From: JAJTFW01 sp964534995
GTDB taxonomy: Bacteria; Bacteroidota; Bacteroidia; AKYH767-A; OLB10
DNA: 39,624 bases
Direction of reading: 5' to 3'
NCBI GenBank assembly: GCA_964534995.1
Contig: CAZHSC010000029.1
Span: 1 to 39,624 of the forward strand
The notes under the pieces are model-generated. The model did no database searches. It saw only the letters and a program-made list of their open reading frames with translations, and was not told where the DNA came from. Every line of letters starts with the position of its first letter. Position 1 is the first letter of the stretch. Position numbers and translations under genes: made by a program. Positions 25,112 through 33,607 of this stretch are shown here, piece by piece.

Positions 25112-25544
25112 TTCTCTTTTTTTACAACTATTCATAAGAAGAATTATTTTTCTTACAAGCCTTATAGTATTCGCTTTTTCGCAGGCAAGAAGTCAGTTCC
25201 CTGCCCATCTTGTCCGAACCTGGAAATACATCCGAATTGAAAACAGCCGGGGTGAAGCTGTGAAAAGTATCGGAGAAAATGACAACATGATTTTGCATGC
25301 GGATTCGACCGTAAGAACATTTCACTATTCGCTTGAGCTGGAAAAAATACATTCGGAAGGTACCTGGAATTTAGTGGACAGTATACTGCAATTTACCTAT
25401 CCGGCGCTCCGTGGAGCTGATCAATTACCCCTCGTAAGGAAATTCAAAATCCTGTTGCTGGAAAAAAACATCCTGCATATGCAGGAGCAAACTGCAGGTA
25501 ATTCCACAGGGTTGATATTTAAATATATTTCCGCTACCCAATAA
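25074..25544 (+). CDS. Small secreted protein, lipocalin-like (tentative)
   Basis: 156 residues. A long N-terminal region (about 40 residues) includes a hydrophobic core RRIIFLTSLIVFAFSQARSQ that looks like a late signal peptide. The mature part has alternating beta-strands with Trp-containing turns (HLVRTWKYIRIENS; HSEGTWNLVDSILQFTYP), the pattern of small lipocalin-like or DUF4488-like barrels found in Bacteroidota. The ATG at 25074 lies inside the preceding nuclease gene (38-base overlap) and is the only ATG, GTG or TTG in this frame before the hydrophobic core. The 38-base overlap suggests coupling. Function unknown. Confidence 0.7.
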   Translation: MNLIKEKNLPNSSSLFLQLFIRRIIFLTSLIVFAFSQARSQFPAHLVRTWKYIRIENSRGEAVKSIGENDNMILHADSTVRTFHYSLELEKIHSEGTWNLVDSILQFTYPALRGADQLPLVRKFKILLLEKNILHMQEQTAGNSTGLIFKYISATQ

Positions 25545-25610
25545 TCGTATCATTTCGGGCTGACCTGAAAACCTTTTTCAGCAAGCACCGTAAAAAAGTC
25601 AATTAACAAC

Positions 25611-28217
25611 ATGAAAAAAGCAGCATTCTCCTCCCTCCTGTTTATCTGGATGTCATTACCGGCACAAGCACAATGGAAATGGCTTCATCCTTCTCCACAG
25701 GGTAATACCATACACAAGCTCAGTTTTATTTCAACAAGCACCGGTTGGGCTGCCGGAGAAAAAAGTGCATTGATTAAAACCACCAATGGTGGCAATACCT
25801 GGATTTTGCAATATCCCGGACATGTAGATGATATCAACGAACTACAGTTCATCGACAGTTTACATGGCTTTATGGCGGCGGCAAGTGAATGTTATCAATC
25901 CTCCAACAGCGGCCAATCCTGGAGTGTTCTGTACCGCTTTCCGGCCTATACCATCAGTGGCCTGTTCATGATCAATGCCGATACCGGTTTGATAGCCCTG
26001 AAAAACGGAACATCAAGCGGGCAGTTGTATCAAACAAAAAACGGAGGACTCAGCTGGCAACAGGTACTCAGCAATACCAGCGGCGACATTGAAGATATCG
26101 AGCTGACGAGTTCAGGAAACGGTATCATTGCCGGTTCATCGGGACTGGTAATGAAAACAAGCAATTTCGGAGATACATGGACCCCGCTTAGCCTCCCCGG
26201 CACCGCCGACCTTCATGATATCAGCATGCCTTCCGCTCAAAATATTTATATTGCCGGACGGACGGATTTATTCAAGTCAACCGACGGTGGCCAGACTTTT
26301 TCTTCTATCGGCAATCCCGGCCAGTCTGCGGGCGCCGATCTTCTTTCAGTTGATTTTGCCAATGCTAGCAATGGTGTGGCAGGATGCAGTGCCGGTGCCG
26401 TGTATTTTACCAATGATGGCGGTAGTACCTGGAATAACTATACCTCTAACCCCTGGTTTGATGCCAATGCAGCTGTTGCCAACACTTCATCTAATTTCTT
26501 TGTATCCGGTACAGGAGGCTCGCTTTTAAAATCGGGCAATGGCGGCAGCAGTTGGACCGAACTTCAGGACCGTATCTCAGAAAACATACTGTATGCCATT
26601 GATGCCGTCAATACTACCGAAGCTTTTGCAGCAGGCATGGCGGGCACCATTCTTCATAGCAGTAACAGCGGCAACACCTGGACGGCCCAATCCAGCAATG
26701 CCGGTGGTGAAGATCTTTTTGACATCCTGTTCATCAATACAACTACCGGTATCGCCGTAGGCAGTAATGGCACCATCGTTAAAACCACCGACGGGGGCAA
26801 CAACTGGAATTTCATATTCAGCGGTATTGGCGAACATCTATATGGTTTGCATGCTGCCAGCGGAAATAAAATTTTTGTCTGCGGTGCCAACGCCAAACTG
26901 GCATTCTCTACCAACAATGGCGATACCTGGACCGATATACCAACCGGCTTTCAGGGACTGGGCTATGATTTTAAACAAATACAAAGTTTCGGTACCGATA
27001 CCCTCATCATTTCGACCAACCAGCCCTATCTGGCCGCGACCTATGACAATGGCTTAAGCTGGAACCTGATCAATAACGGCAGCACATCACCCGGTTCGGC
27101 TATGTTTTTCGCAAACAGTATGAACGGTTGGATTGGCACCAGCATCGGTGAAATTCTGTCCACTACCGACGGTGGTAACAACTGGACACTTGAATACCAA
27201 ACCCTGGGCAATGATGCCATCACAGCGCTACGGTTTACCGACCCTTTAAATGGTTGGTTTTTTTCAGGCAATGAAATTTTCAGGACCGCCAATGGCGGCA
27301 CAGTATGGGGCAAGGAAATCAACCCGAGTAAATCCATCCTTTACGACCTGGATTTTCTCGTTGGAAACAATGCCCTTGCCGTGGGTGAGGGCATCAGCAC
27401 GATCCTCGCAAGAAATAACGATATGCAGCTAAGCCTGCCCGTGAGTACCTTTTGCACCGACAACAGTTATACCCTGGCAATAAATGCTATTGGCACCTGG
27501 AATCCGGGCAATCAGTTCAGGATAGAACTATCAGATGAGTTTGGTGAATTTATTTATCCCACCACCATTGGTTCCACCACTGCCACCGGATCTACAACTG
27601 TGTTTGTATCCGTACCTAACGGACTTGTTGACGGCACAGATTACAGAATACGCATTTTCTCCACCAACCCGCCGATGTGGAGCCCCTTGAATTCAATACC
27701 CCTGGAAGTACGAACGTCACCTGATGCCTATATTACTGCCGGAGGACCCACCGCCTTTTGTCAGGGATCCTCTGTCACATTATATGCCTTTACGGGTATC
27801 AATTGGGTATATCAATGGTTCAAAGACGGAGTGCCGATTAATGGCGCTACTGCCGACACCCTTTTTGTAAACCAAACGGGCAATTACACCGTAAATGTAA
27901 GCGATGGCATTTGCGACCTCACCTCTCCCATTACCGATGTATTGGTAATAAACTGCAGTTCCATAGCAGAAACGTCAAACACCAGTGCATACCTGCTCTA
28001 TCCGAATCCCGCCAGGGATTTTATCAGGATCATTTCCAAAAGTGCTGCAGAAATCAAACGCGTCACCATCACTGACCTTGCCGGAAGAATCATTGATATC
28101 ATCACAACCGGTCAGACAACATCCATTCAGATTCCGCTGGCACATTATCAGGCTGGAATGTACCATGTGATCATTGAAGGAAACAAGCCCCAGGTTATGA
28201 AGTTCTGCAAAAACTGA
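25611..28217 (+). CDS. Ycf48-like beta-propeller T9SS-sorted secreted protein
   Basis: 868 residues with signal peptide MKKAAFSSLLFIWMSLPAQAQ. Residues 25-600 consist of about 12 Asp-box/BNR-type repeats with STGWAAGEKSALIKTTNGGNTW and repeated TxDGGxxW motifs, the pattern of Ycf48/HCF136 propellers. A beta-sandwich at about 610-700 and an Ig-like domain at about 705-790 (CQGSSVTLYAFTG..YQWFKDGVPINGATADTLFV) follow. The end is a T9SS type A sorting domain (LLYPNPARDFIRI ... GMYHVIIEGNKPQVMKFCKN). It is exported to the cell surface or medium. Neither ligand nor enzymatic activity is evident. It stands alone; the stop is 1 base from a convergent CHAD gene. Confidence 0.9.
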   Translation: MKKAAFSSLLFIWMSLPAQAQWKWLHPSPQGNTIHKLSFISTSTGWAAGEKSALIKTTNGGNTWILQYPGHVDDINELQFIDSLHGFMAAASECYQSSNSGQSWSVLYRFPAYTISGLFMINADTGLIALKNGTSSGQLYQTKNGGLSWQQVLSNTSGDIEDIELTSSGNGIIAGSSGLVMKTSNFGDTWTPLSLPGTADLHDISMPSAQNIYIAGRTDLFKSTDGGQTFSSIGNPGQSAGADLLSVDFANASNGVAGCSAGAVYFTNDGGSTWNNYTSNPWFDANAAVANTSSNFFVSGTGGSLLKSGNGGSSWTELQDRISENILYAIDAVNTTEAFAAGMAGTILHSSNSGNTWTAQSSNAGGEDLFDILFINTTTGIAVGSNGTIVKTTDGGNNWNFIFSGIGEHLYGLHAASGNKIFVCGANAKLAFSTNNGDTWTDIPTGFQGLGYDFKQIQSFGTDTLIISTNQPYLAATYDNGLSWNLINNGSTSPGSAMFFANSMNGWIGTSIGEILSTTDGGNNWTLEYQTLGNDAITALRFTDPLNGWFFSGNEIFRTANGGTVWGKEINPSKSILYDLDFLVGNNALAVGEGISTILARNNDMQLSLPVSTFCTDNSYTLAINAIGTWNPGNQFRIELSDEFGEFIYPTTIGSTTATGSTTVFVSVPNGLVDGTDYRIRIFSTNPPMWSPLNSIPLEVRTSPDAYITAGGPTAFCQGSSVTLYAFTGINWVYQWFKDGVPINGATADTLFVNQTGNYTVNVSDGICDLTSPITDVLVINCSSIAETSNTSAYLLYPNPARDFIRIISKSAAEIKRVTITDLAGRIIDIITTGQTTSIQIPLAHYQAGMYHVIIEGNKPQVMKFCKN

Positions 28218-28218
28218 T

Positions 28219-28983
28219 CTACACCTTCAGCGATTGCAGTTTCCTGAATACACGACGCACATTTGCGCGTTTTCCGGAAAGTGTGATATTGATGACTGAC
28301 AATAATCTCTTCTTCTTATCTTCCCGTAAATTCAGGTCACTGATGGAAGCTTGCAGTACGTACATATCATGCCAGTCGCCAAGTTGCTTTTGGAGTTTCT
28401 CCGCCAGCGGATGACTTAAATTAAGAAACAGTTTCGCCCTTTGAGCCTTCCTAATAAATACATTCAAAAAGAGGCTGCGTTTCAAAAGAATGCGCGCCCT
28501 GTGCCAATCCTTGTCCTTATGTAAATTTTTAAAAACGTCCCTTAACTCACGTAAAGCATCATCCAGTATCTTCATCGTTTGTTTTGACGAAATCCTTCCT
28601 GCTGCCGAAAGCCCTTTTGCCCTTTTTTCAAGCAGCAAGTGACGGGCTGGACCATAGGCTTTTTTTAAGGTATCCCACCTCCTGTACATTTCTCTCTTCT
28701 TAATCTTCAGAGAAGGGTCATTGCTGAACTCCGTTATCAAAGAGTTGTGTACGTGACAAGATCTTATATCACCGGCCAAAGCAGCTATTTTTTTCCATTC
28801 CCGGAAACAGGATGCGCTCTTTCCCCTGCCGTGTACTTTACGGAAGAGCCAGGCAAAAGCGAGGATCCTTTTCATGGAAAGCCTTGCCTGATGCAAATCT
28901 TCCGCTTCACCCGTAACAATAAAACGGTCAAGCTGATGAATGGCAGTATCAATATTCTCTTTTAGCCAGGCACGCATTTTCAT
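28219..28983 (-). CDS. CHAD domain protein
   Basis: 254 residues, all helical and strongly basic. It fits the CHAD fold, two four-helix bundles with conserved His and basic residues that bind inorganic polyphosphate. Visible matches are EDLHQARLSMKRILAFAWLFR (His near residue 30), DIRSCHVHNSLI and the second-half KDWHRARILLKRSLFLNVF. CHAD proteins localise to polyphosphate granules; some are fused to CYTH triphosphatase domains, but this one is not. It is encoded alone between two secreted proteins. I see no adjacent ppk or ppx gene. Confidence 0.85.
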   Translation of the reverse strand: MKMRAWLKENIDTAIHQLDRFIVTGEAEDLHQARLSMKRILAFAWLFRKVHGRGKSASCFREWKKIAALAGDIRSCHVHNSLITEFSNDPSLKIKKREMYRRWDTLKKAYGPARHLLLEKRAKGLSAAGRISSKQTMKILDDALRELRDVFKNLHKDKDWHRARILLKRSLFLNVFIRKAQRAKLFLNLSHPLAEKLQKQLGDWHDMYVLQASISDLNLREDKKKRLLSVINITLSGKRANVRRVFRKLQSLKV

Positions 28984-29083
28984 AGTTTCCGAATCGCGCT
29001 AATGTGAAAACAGAAATGAGATTATTAAAAATTACGCTATGAATTTACGATATTCGTTGTTAATACTACTAAAATAAAATACC

Positions 29084-30358
29084 ATGCCGCAGTTCTCCCC
29101 TATTTATTATTACAGGACAGCAATGATCATGATTACATTGACTGCTTTGCTTAAGCCCAATACACTGCATAGCCAGGTGATGATTGAATTTAAAGGGGGG
29201 TCCTCATCGGTTTACCGCCTTGCTGGCGGAGATGAATTCAATGGTACGGAACTGGACCACAGCAAGTGGCTAACATCATATCCATGGGCCAGGCATCTAT
29301 ACTGTAGCATGGATGTCAATTATTATTCCGATGGTGAAGACCTCATGTTACAGTCAGGTCACCTGAACATCACCGCCCGTAAAAGTACAATACGGGCAAA
29401 GGCCATTCCCTATGAAAGTGACAGTTTTCGACTCAACTGCGACTTTAAACCTCCGGTCAACAATCTCATGGATTTCGCATACCAGAGTGGTATGATATAT
29501 TCAAAAGAAAAGTACACGTACGGCTACTTTGAAATCCGCTTCAGGACTGATATCAGTTCAGGATTATGGCCGGCCTTCTGGCTCTTCGGCGCCGACAACC
29601 AGGAAATCGATGTATTTGAAATGGGAGGATCCAGGAACAGTGAATTCCATGTGGATATTCATTGTAAAAAAGGATGTAAAGATTACCCTGTGTTTCTGGG
29701 AATGTTTAAAAAGAACTGGGGTTCCTTTTTAAAGACAACAGCCAACTGGACCGATGAATTCCACACCATTGGCGTACACTGGGAAAAAGATGGGATCACC
29801 TGGTACCTTGACGGTATACCGGTTGCCTGGTGGGAAGGTGTTTTTAAAGATCCCCTTGCAGTTATTGCCAACCTGGCGGTCACCAACAAAGAAGGCTCCT
29901 TTGGCGGTGCTGTCAATGAAAGCACGCCATTCCCTGCAAGTTTCGAAATAGATTACCTGCGCATCTGGCAAAAGACCCCATCACCAGAAATTAAATTTAC
30001 AAAGCCGTCTGAAAACAGCTCCATGACACCTGAAAGGATGAAGCAGGAAAAATATCAAACCTCATCATTAACGAAAAGGAAAAGACCTGAGTACAGGCGC
30101 AAGGCTTTAAAAACACATGTACAGCGGATCAGTATACACAGGTCAGCGGACCGGATGCTGCAGATAATTTATGAGGGAAATAAAAAGGAAGCCCTGCGCA
30201 TACAATTCAAGAAGCCGGACAATGGCCTTACCTTGTCCAGTCATGACATTGGCAAGGGAGTACATTATATTGAATTACCTGTCACTATACCGGCGAAAAT
30301 GCTTTTGGTAATAGAATGTGACGGCCAAAAAACCGAGCTGCCGGTTGAAGTGTTGTAG
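29084..30358 (+). CDS. Glycoside hydrolase family 16 protein
   Basis: 424 residues. The N-terminus has a hydrophobic stretch (MIMITLTALLKPNTLHSQ, from Met14), probably the signal peptide; the annotated ATG at 29084 adds 13 residues. The GH16 jelly-roll covers about 45-300: GGDEFNGTELDHSKW, GYFEIRFRTDISSGLWPAFWL and the catalytic EIDVFE (nucleophile Glu174, Asp176, acid/base Glu179). Substrates of the family are beta-1,3/1,4-glucans, agar, carrageenan and similar; the specific one cannot be told. The C-terminal 120 residues contain a basic linker and a small beta domain without a T9SS signature, so it may stay periplasmic or be carried by another route. Confidence 0.88.
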   Translation: MPQFSPIYYYRTAMIMITLTALLKPNTLHSQVMIEFKGGSSSVYRLAGGDEFNGTELDHSKWLTSYPWARHLYCSMDVNYYSDGEDLMLQSGHLNITARKSTIRAKAIPYESDSFRLNCDFKPPVNNLMDFAYQSGMIYSKEKYTYGYFEIRFRTDISSGLWPAFWLFGADNQEIDVFEMGGSRNSEFHVDIHCKKGCKDYPVFLGMFKKNWGSFLKTTANWTDEFHTIGVHWEKDGITWYLDGIPVAWWEGVFKDPLAVIANLAVTNKEGSFGGAVNESTPFPASFEIDYLRIWQKTPSPEIKFTKPSENSSMTPERMKQEKYQTSSLTKRKRPEYRRKALKTHVQRISIHRSADRMLQIIYEGNKKEALRIQFKKPDNGLTLSSHDIGKGVHYIELPVTIPAKMLLVIECDGQKTELPVEVL

Positions 30359-30409
30359 TCCGGAGCCGAAACGTAGCATTTGCCGGACCAAAAAAACCGT
30401 TGTATGATT

Positions 30410-30417
30410 TATATTTG
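30410..30417 (+). promoter_or_regulatory. Candidate -7 box of sppA
   Basis: TATATTTG matches TAnnTTTG and ends 16 bases before the sppA ATG at 30434. The nearest TTTG upstream (30379-30382) has a 27-base spacer, longer than usual, so only the -7 box is supported. Confidence 0.45.
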
Positions 30418-30433
30418 TATAAAATAAAAATAT

Positions 30434-32209
30434 ATGAAGCAATTCTTTAAAATATTGTTTGCCTCCATGCTGGGTACCATATTGGGCACCATCACTCTTT
30501 TTATACTCCTGATCATTATTGTTTCATTGTCTGTTTCCAGCCTGAAAGACGAAGAAATTGTCATCAGTGAAAACAGCATCCTTCACCTGAAACTTGACTT
30601 TCCCATCCATGACCGGAGTTCAAACAATCCCTTTGAAAATTTTAACATCAACCGGCTTGAGGCCAGGCAGCATATCGGACTAAATGATATTTTGAAATCC
30701 ATCAAAAAAGCTTCAAAGGACCCGAAGATAAAGGGTATATACATTGATGTAACTTCGCTGCAAGGGGGCATCGCCAGCATTGATGAAATCAGAAATGCAC
30801 TGCTGAAATTCAGGAAGTCCGGAAAATTTGTTGTGGCTTTCGCCGATTATTATACCCAGGGTGCCTACTACCTTGCATCCGCATCAGATCATATTTATCT
30901 GAACCCCGAAGGATCTATTGCGTTGACAGGGCTTTCGGCTGAACTTTTATTTTTCAAGGGGACTCTTGAAAAATTGGAGGTAGAACCACAGGTAATACGG
31001 CACGGAAAATACAAGAGCGCCATCGAGCCTTTCATTCTTGATAAAATGAGTGATGAGAACAGATCACAAATCGCGGAATTTGTTGATCCCATCTGGTCAC
31101 ATCTTTCCGGCGCCATTTCCACGCAGAGAAACATTGACGCTGCTTCCTTTAAAACAATTGTGGATTCCATGAAAGTACGCAATGCCGGAGACGCACTCCG
31201 CTTAAAACTTGTTGACAAGCTGGCTTACTATGATGAATTTGCAGCCGAATTAAACAAGAAAGCCGGCAAAAAGGCAGAGGACAAACTGCCGCTCATCTCT
31301 CTTGCGCGATACCGTAAAACACCGGAACCCAAAGGAAGCGGCAGTACCTTCCCAAAAAATAAAATCGCTGTCATATATGCTACAGGTGCCATTTCAAACG
31401 GGGATGGCAATGATGAGCAATCCATAGGATCCGATAAATTATCCGCAGCCATCCGGGATGCACGTAAAGACGAGAAAGTAAAAGCCATCGTGTTACGGGT
31501 CAATTCTCCCGGTGGTGATGCGCTCGCTTCGGAGGAGATCTGGAGAGAAGTGAGTATGGCCAGGAAAGCAAAGCCAACCATAGTATCCATGGGTGACATG
31601 GCAGCCTCCGGCGGTTATTATATCAGTTGCGCGGCCGATAAAATCGTAGTGCAGGAAAATACCCTCACCGGATCTATTGGAGTATTTGGTATTCTTTTCA
31701 ATGCCGAAAAAATGCTGAAGAACAAACTGGGTATAACAGCTGACACGTATAAAACCAATCCTTTCACCGACATGGGTACCATCACACGCCCGCTTACCGC
31801 CTCCGAAAAACTGATCCTGCAACAAGAAGTAGACAGGGTATATCAGGTGTTTACAAAAAGAGTGGCGGAAGGACGCAAGCTGAGCCAGGCACAAGTGGAC
31901 AGCATTGGCCAGGGAAGGGTTTGGGCGGGAGTAAAAGCCATTCAGATCGGATTGGCCGACACCCTCGGTGGACTTGAAACAGCCATTGATATAGCAGCAC
32001 GTAAAGCGGGCATCAGCGACTACCGAATTACGCAATTGCCTGAACAGAAAGACCCCTTTCAGTCCATCCTTGAAGATTTCTCCGCAGAGGTGAGCAGTAA
32101 AGCCAGTCTTGAAACCCTTGGGGTTTCCTATCAATACCTTGACGCTATCAGGGAGCTGTTACACATGAGCGGTGTGCAGGCCCTCAGCCCTTACCGGCTG
32201 TCCTTTTAA
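30434..32209 (+). CDS. sppA: Signal peptide peptidase SppA, 67-kDa type
   Basis: 591 residues, the tandem-domain long form. One N-terminal membrane anchor (about residues 8-34) is followed by an N-terminal domain with the catalytic lysine in RHGKYKSAIEPF (Lys194) and a C-terminal domain with the nucleophile in GDMAASGGYYIS (Ser392). NSPGGDALASEEIW precedes it, typical of S49 peptidases. SppA sits on the outer face of the cytoplasmic membrane and degrades cleaved signal peptides. Length and active-site residues are intact. It appears monocistronic. Confidence 0.94.
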   Translation: MKQFFKILFASMLGTILGTITLFILLIIIVSLSVSSLKDEEIVISENSILHLKLDFPIHDRSSNNPFENFNINRLEARQHIGLNDILKSIKKASKDPKIKGIYIDVTSLQGGIASIDEIRNALLKFRKSGKFVVAFADYYTQGAYYLASASDHIYLNPEGSIALTGLSAELLFFKGTLEKLEVEPQVIRHGKYKSAIEPFILDKMSDENRSQIAEFVDPIWSHLSGAISTQRNIDAASFKTIVDSMKVRNAGDALRLKLVDKLAYYDEFAAELNKKAGKKAEDKLPLISLARYRKTPEPKGSGSTFPKNKIAVIYATGAISNGDGNDEQSIGSDKLSAAIRDARKDEKVKAIVLRVNSPGGDALASEEIWREVSMARKAKPTIVSMGDMAASGGYYISCAADKIVVQENTLTGSIGVFGILFNAEKMLKNKLGITADTYKTNPFTDMGTITRPLTASEKLILQQEVDRVYQVFTKRVAEGRKLSQAQVDSIGQGRVWAGVKAIQIGLADTLGGLETAIDIAARKAGISDYRITQLPEQKDPFQSILEDFSAEVSSKASLETLGVSYQYLDAIRELLHMSGVQALSPYRLSF

Positions 32210-32344
32210 CACCTCTGCGTATACTGAAGGAATACTCGATTTCCATTCCGTTAACGGCAGTAGCGTTCTTGCAGGATAATGTAATAGTAAGCATAGTATG
32301 CAGGAATCCTGCCAGCACAATTTTTAAAAATTTCAAAACAAGGA

Positions 32345-32371
32345 CCTGCTGCATTACGGATTTGCAGCAGG
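32345..32371 (-). terminator. Candidate rho-independent terminator of the M50 protease gene
   Basis: A perfect 9-bp stem (32345-32353 with 32363-32371) with a 9-base loop lies 4 bases past the stop of the minus-strand gene. On that strand it is followed by a T-rich stretch (TCCTTGTTTTGAAATTTTT). It may also serve the convergent sppA gene, though the T run is missing on that side. Confidence 0.65.
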
Positions 32372-32375
32372 CACT

Positions 32376-33458
32376 TCATGACCGTGCATGTAAAAGATGA
32401 AGTGCCAAAAACTCCGTAACATTTTCTTTTGACAAGATTCCCTTCAATTCAGCATCCCTGTAAACGGGCAATAAAGGAAGATCCTGCTCCATCATAATCC
32501 TCCATGCTTTGTCAAGCGAATCCGACTCCTTCGCCGAAAAATCAGCAGGATGAACCGCCACCGTGATGGAGGCGTCCCTGCCATGCACCGCATATCCCTT
32601 CAGCAAATCATCACGGGTAATGAATCCCAGCACTCTTCCTTCCGATAACACCAGAAAGTCAGTGACATATCCCGACAACAGGGCGTTTACTCCTTCCTGA
32701 AAAGTACTTTCCGGTTTCAGGGAGATATAGTCAGCAATCATCAGTTCCTTTACTAAAACATTCCTGAATGCACTTTGCTGAACCGTCATTTTATACTCAC
32801 CCTGCGCCCCCAGGAACACAAACACTCCGATAATGATCAGCATTGGGTTAAAAAACAATCCGCCAATCACAAACAAAGCCGCTATCACCTGACCCAATGA
32901 TGCTGCCATGCGGGTAGCTTGTTCACGCGGCCATTTCATGGAGAGCAGCGCCCGGAGTACCCTGCCCCCATCCATCGGGAAGGCCGGAATCATATTGAAC
33001 ACTACCAAAGAAATATTCACCAGGGTTATATTCACCAGAAATCCATTGGATTCAATATCGACAAAATCAACTGCCAGCGGAAAACCTTTTCCGAAATAAA
33101 TAATGACACCCAACACTGCAACGATCCATACATTTACCAGTGGACCGGCGATGGCCACCATCAGCTCCTGTTTCGGCTTCTCCGGCATCTTTTCCAGACG
33201 GGCTACACCACCAATTGGCAACAAGGTGATATCCTTCGTTTTAATGTGGTAACGTGCGGCCGTTAGGGCATGACCCAGTTCATGCAGGAGCACACATAGA
33301 AAAATGCTCAGCATAAACCCCACTTCATACAAAACGGATGACACAGATCCGTCACCGTTAATTTCACTCAGAGCCACCCAGCCCAGGAGAATGAAAAAGG
33401 TCCAGTGAATAAAAATCTGAATCCCCTTAACAGACGCTATCATCCATGAACCTTTCAT
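32376..33458 (-). CDS. Site-2 protease family metalloprotease with CBS domain pair
   Basis: About 360 residues from ATG 33458 (MKGSWMIASVKGIQIFIHW), the usual start of this family; a TTG at 33479 would add seven residues. The membrane domain has the zinc site HELGH (59-63) in the second transmembrane segment and the third ligand in NMIPAFPMDGGRVLRALLS. Five or six membrane segments end near residue 225, then two CBS units follow (MIADYISLKPESTFQEG ... and VHPADFSAKESDSLDKAW...). CBS pairs usually sense adenine nucleotides and could control the protease. Substrates are unknown; family members cut membrane-anchored regulators. It could be matched with an anti-sigma substrate, but none is adjacent. 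Confidence 0.9.
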   Translation of the reverse strand: MKGSWMIASVKGIQIFIHWTFFILLGWVALSEINGDGSVSSVLYEVGFMLSIFLCVLLHELGHALTAARYHIKTKDITLLPIGGVARLEKMPEKPKQELMVAIAGPLVNVWIVAVLGVIIYFGKGFPLAVDFVDIESNGFLVNITLVNISLVVFNMIPAFPMDGGRVLRALLSMKWPREQATRMAASLGQVIAALFVIGGLFFNPMLIIIGVFVFLGAQGEYKMTVQQSAFRNVLVKELMIADYISLKPESTFQEGVNALLSGYVTDFLVLSEGRVLGFITRDDLLKGYAVHGRDASITVAVHPADFSAKESDSLDKAWRIMMEQDLPLLPVYRDAELKGILSKENVTEFLALHLLHARS

Positions 33459-33607
33459 ATTGCTATTCCCATTTAACAAGTCATGTACATAAAATTTTTC
33501 ATGAGCGTTTCCTGAAAAATAAAATTGACCTGCCTGGTAAAAATACTTAAAATCCGGTATTAATAAGATCCAATTGTCATTAATTTAGCTGTCAATTCTG
33601 ATACAAC

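Noticed and set aside
25563..25582. CTGAAAA..TTTTTCAG inverted repeat before the Ycf48-like gene
   Set aside because: AT-rich stem with a very short loop and no following T run; not a convincing terminator.
31493..32134. 213-codon open frame on the minus strand opposite sppA
   Set aside because: The sppA frame contains both catalytic residues and full-length domains; the antisense frame shows no family motif.
32249..32258. Palindrome CCGTTAACGG after sppA
   Set aside because: A 10-base palindrome alone, without a T run or loop, is not a terminator and may be chance.
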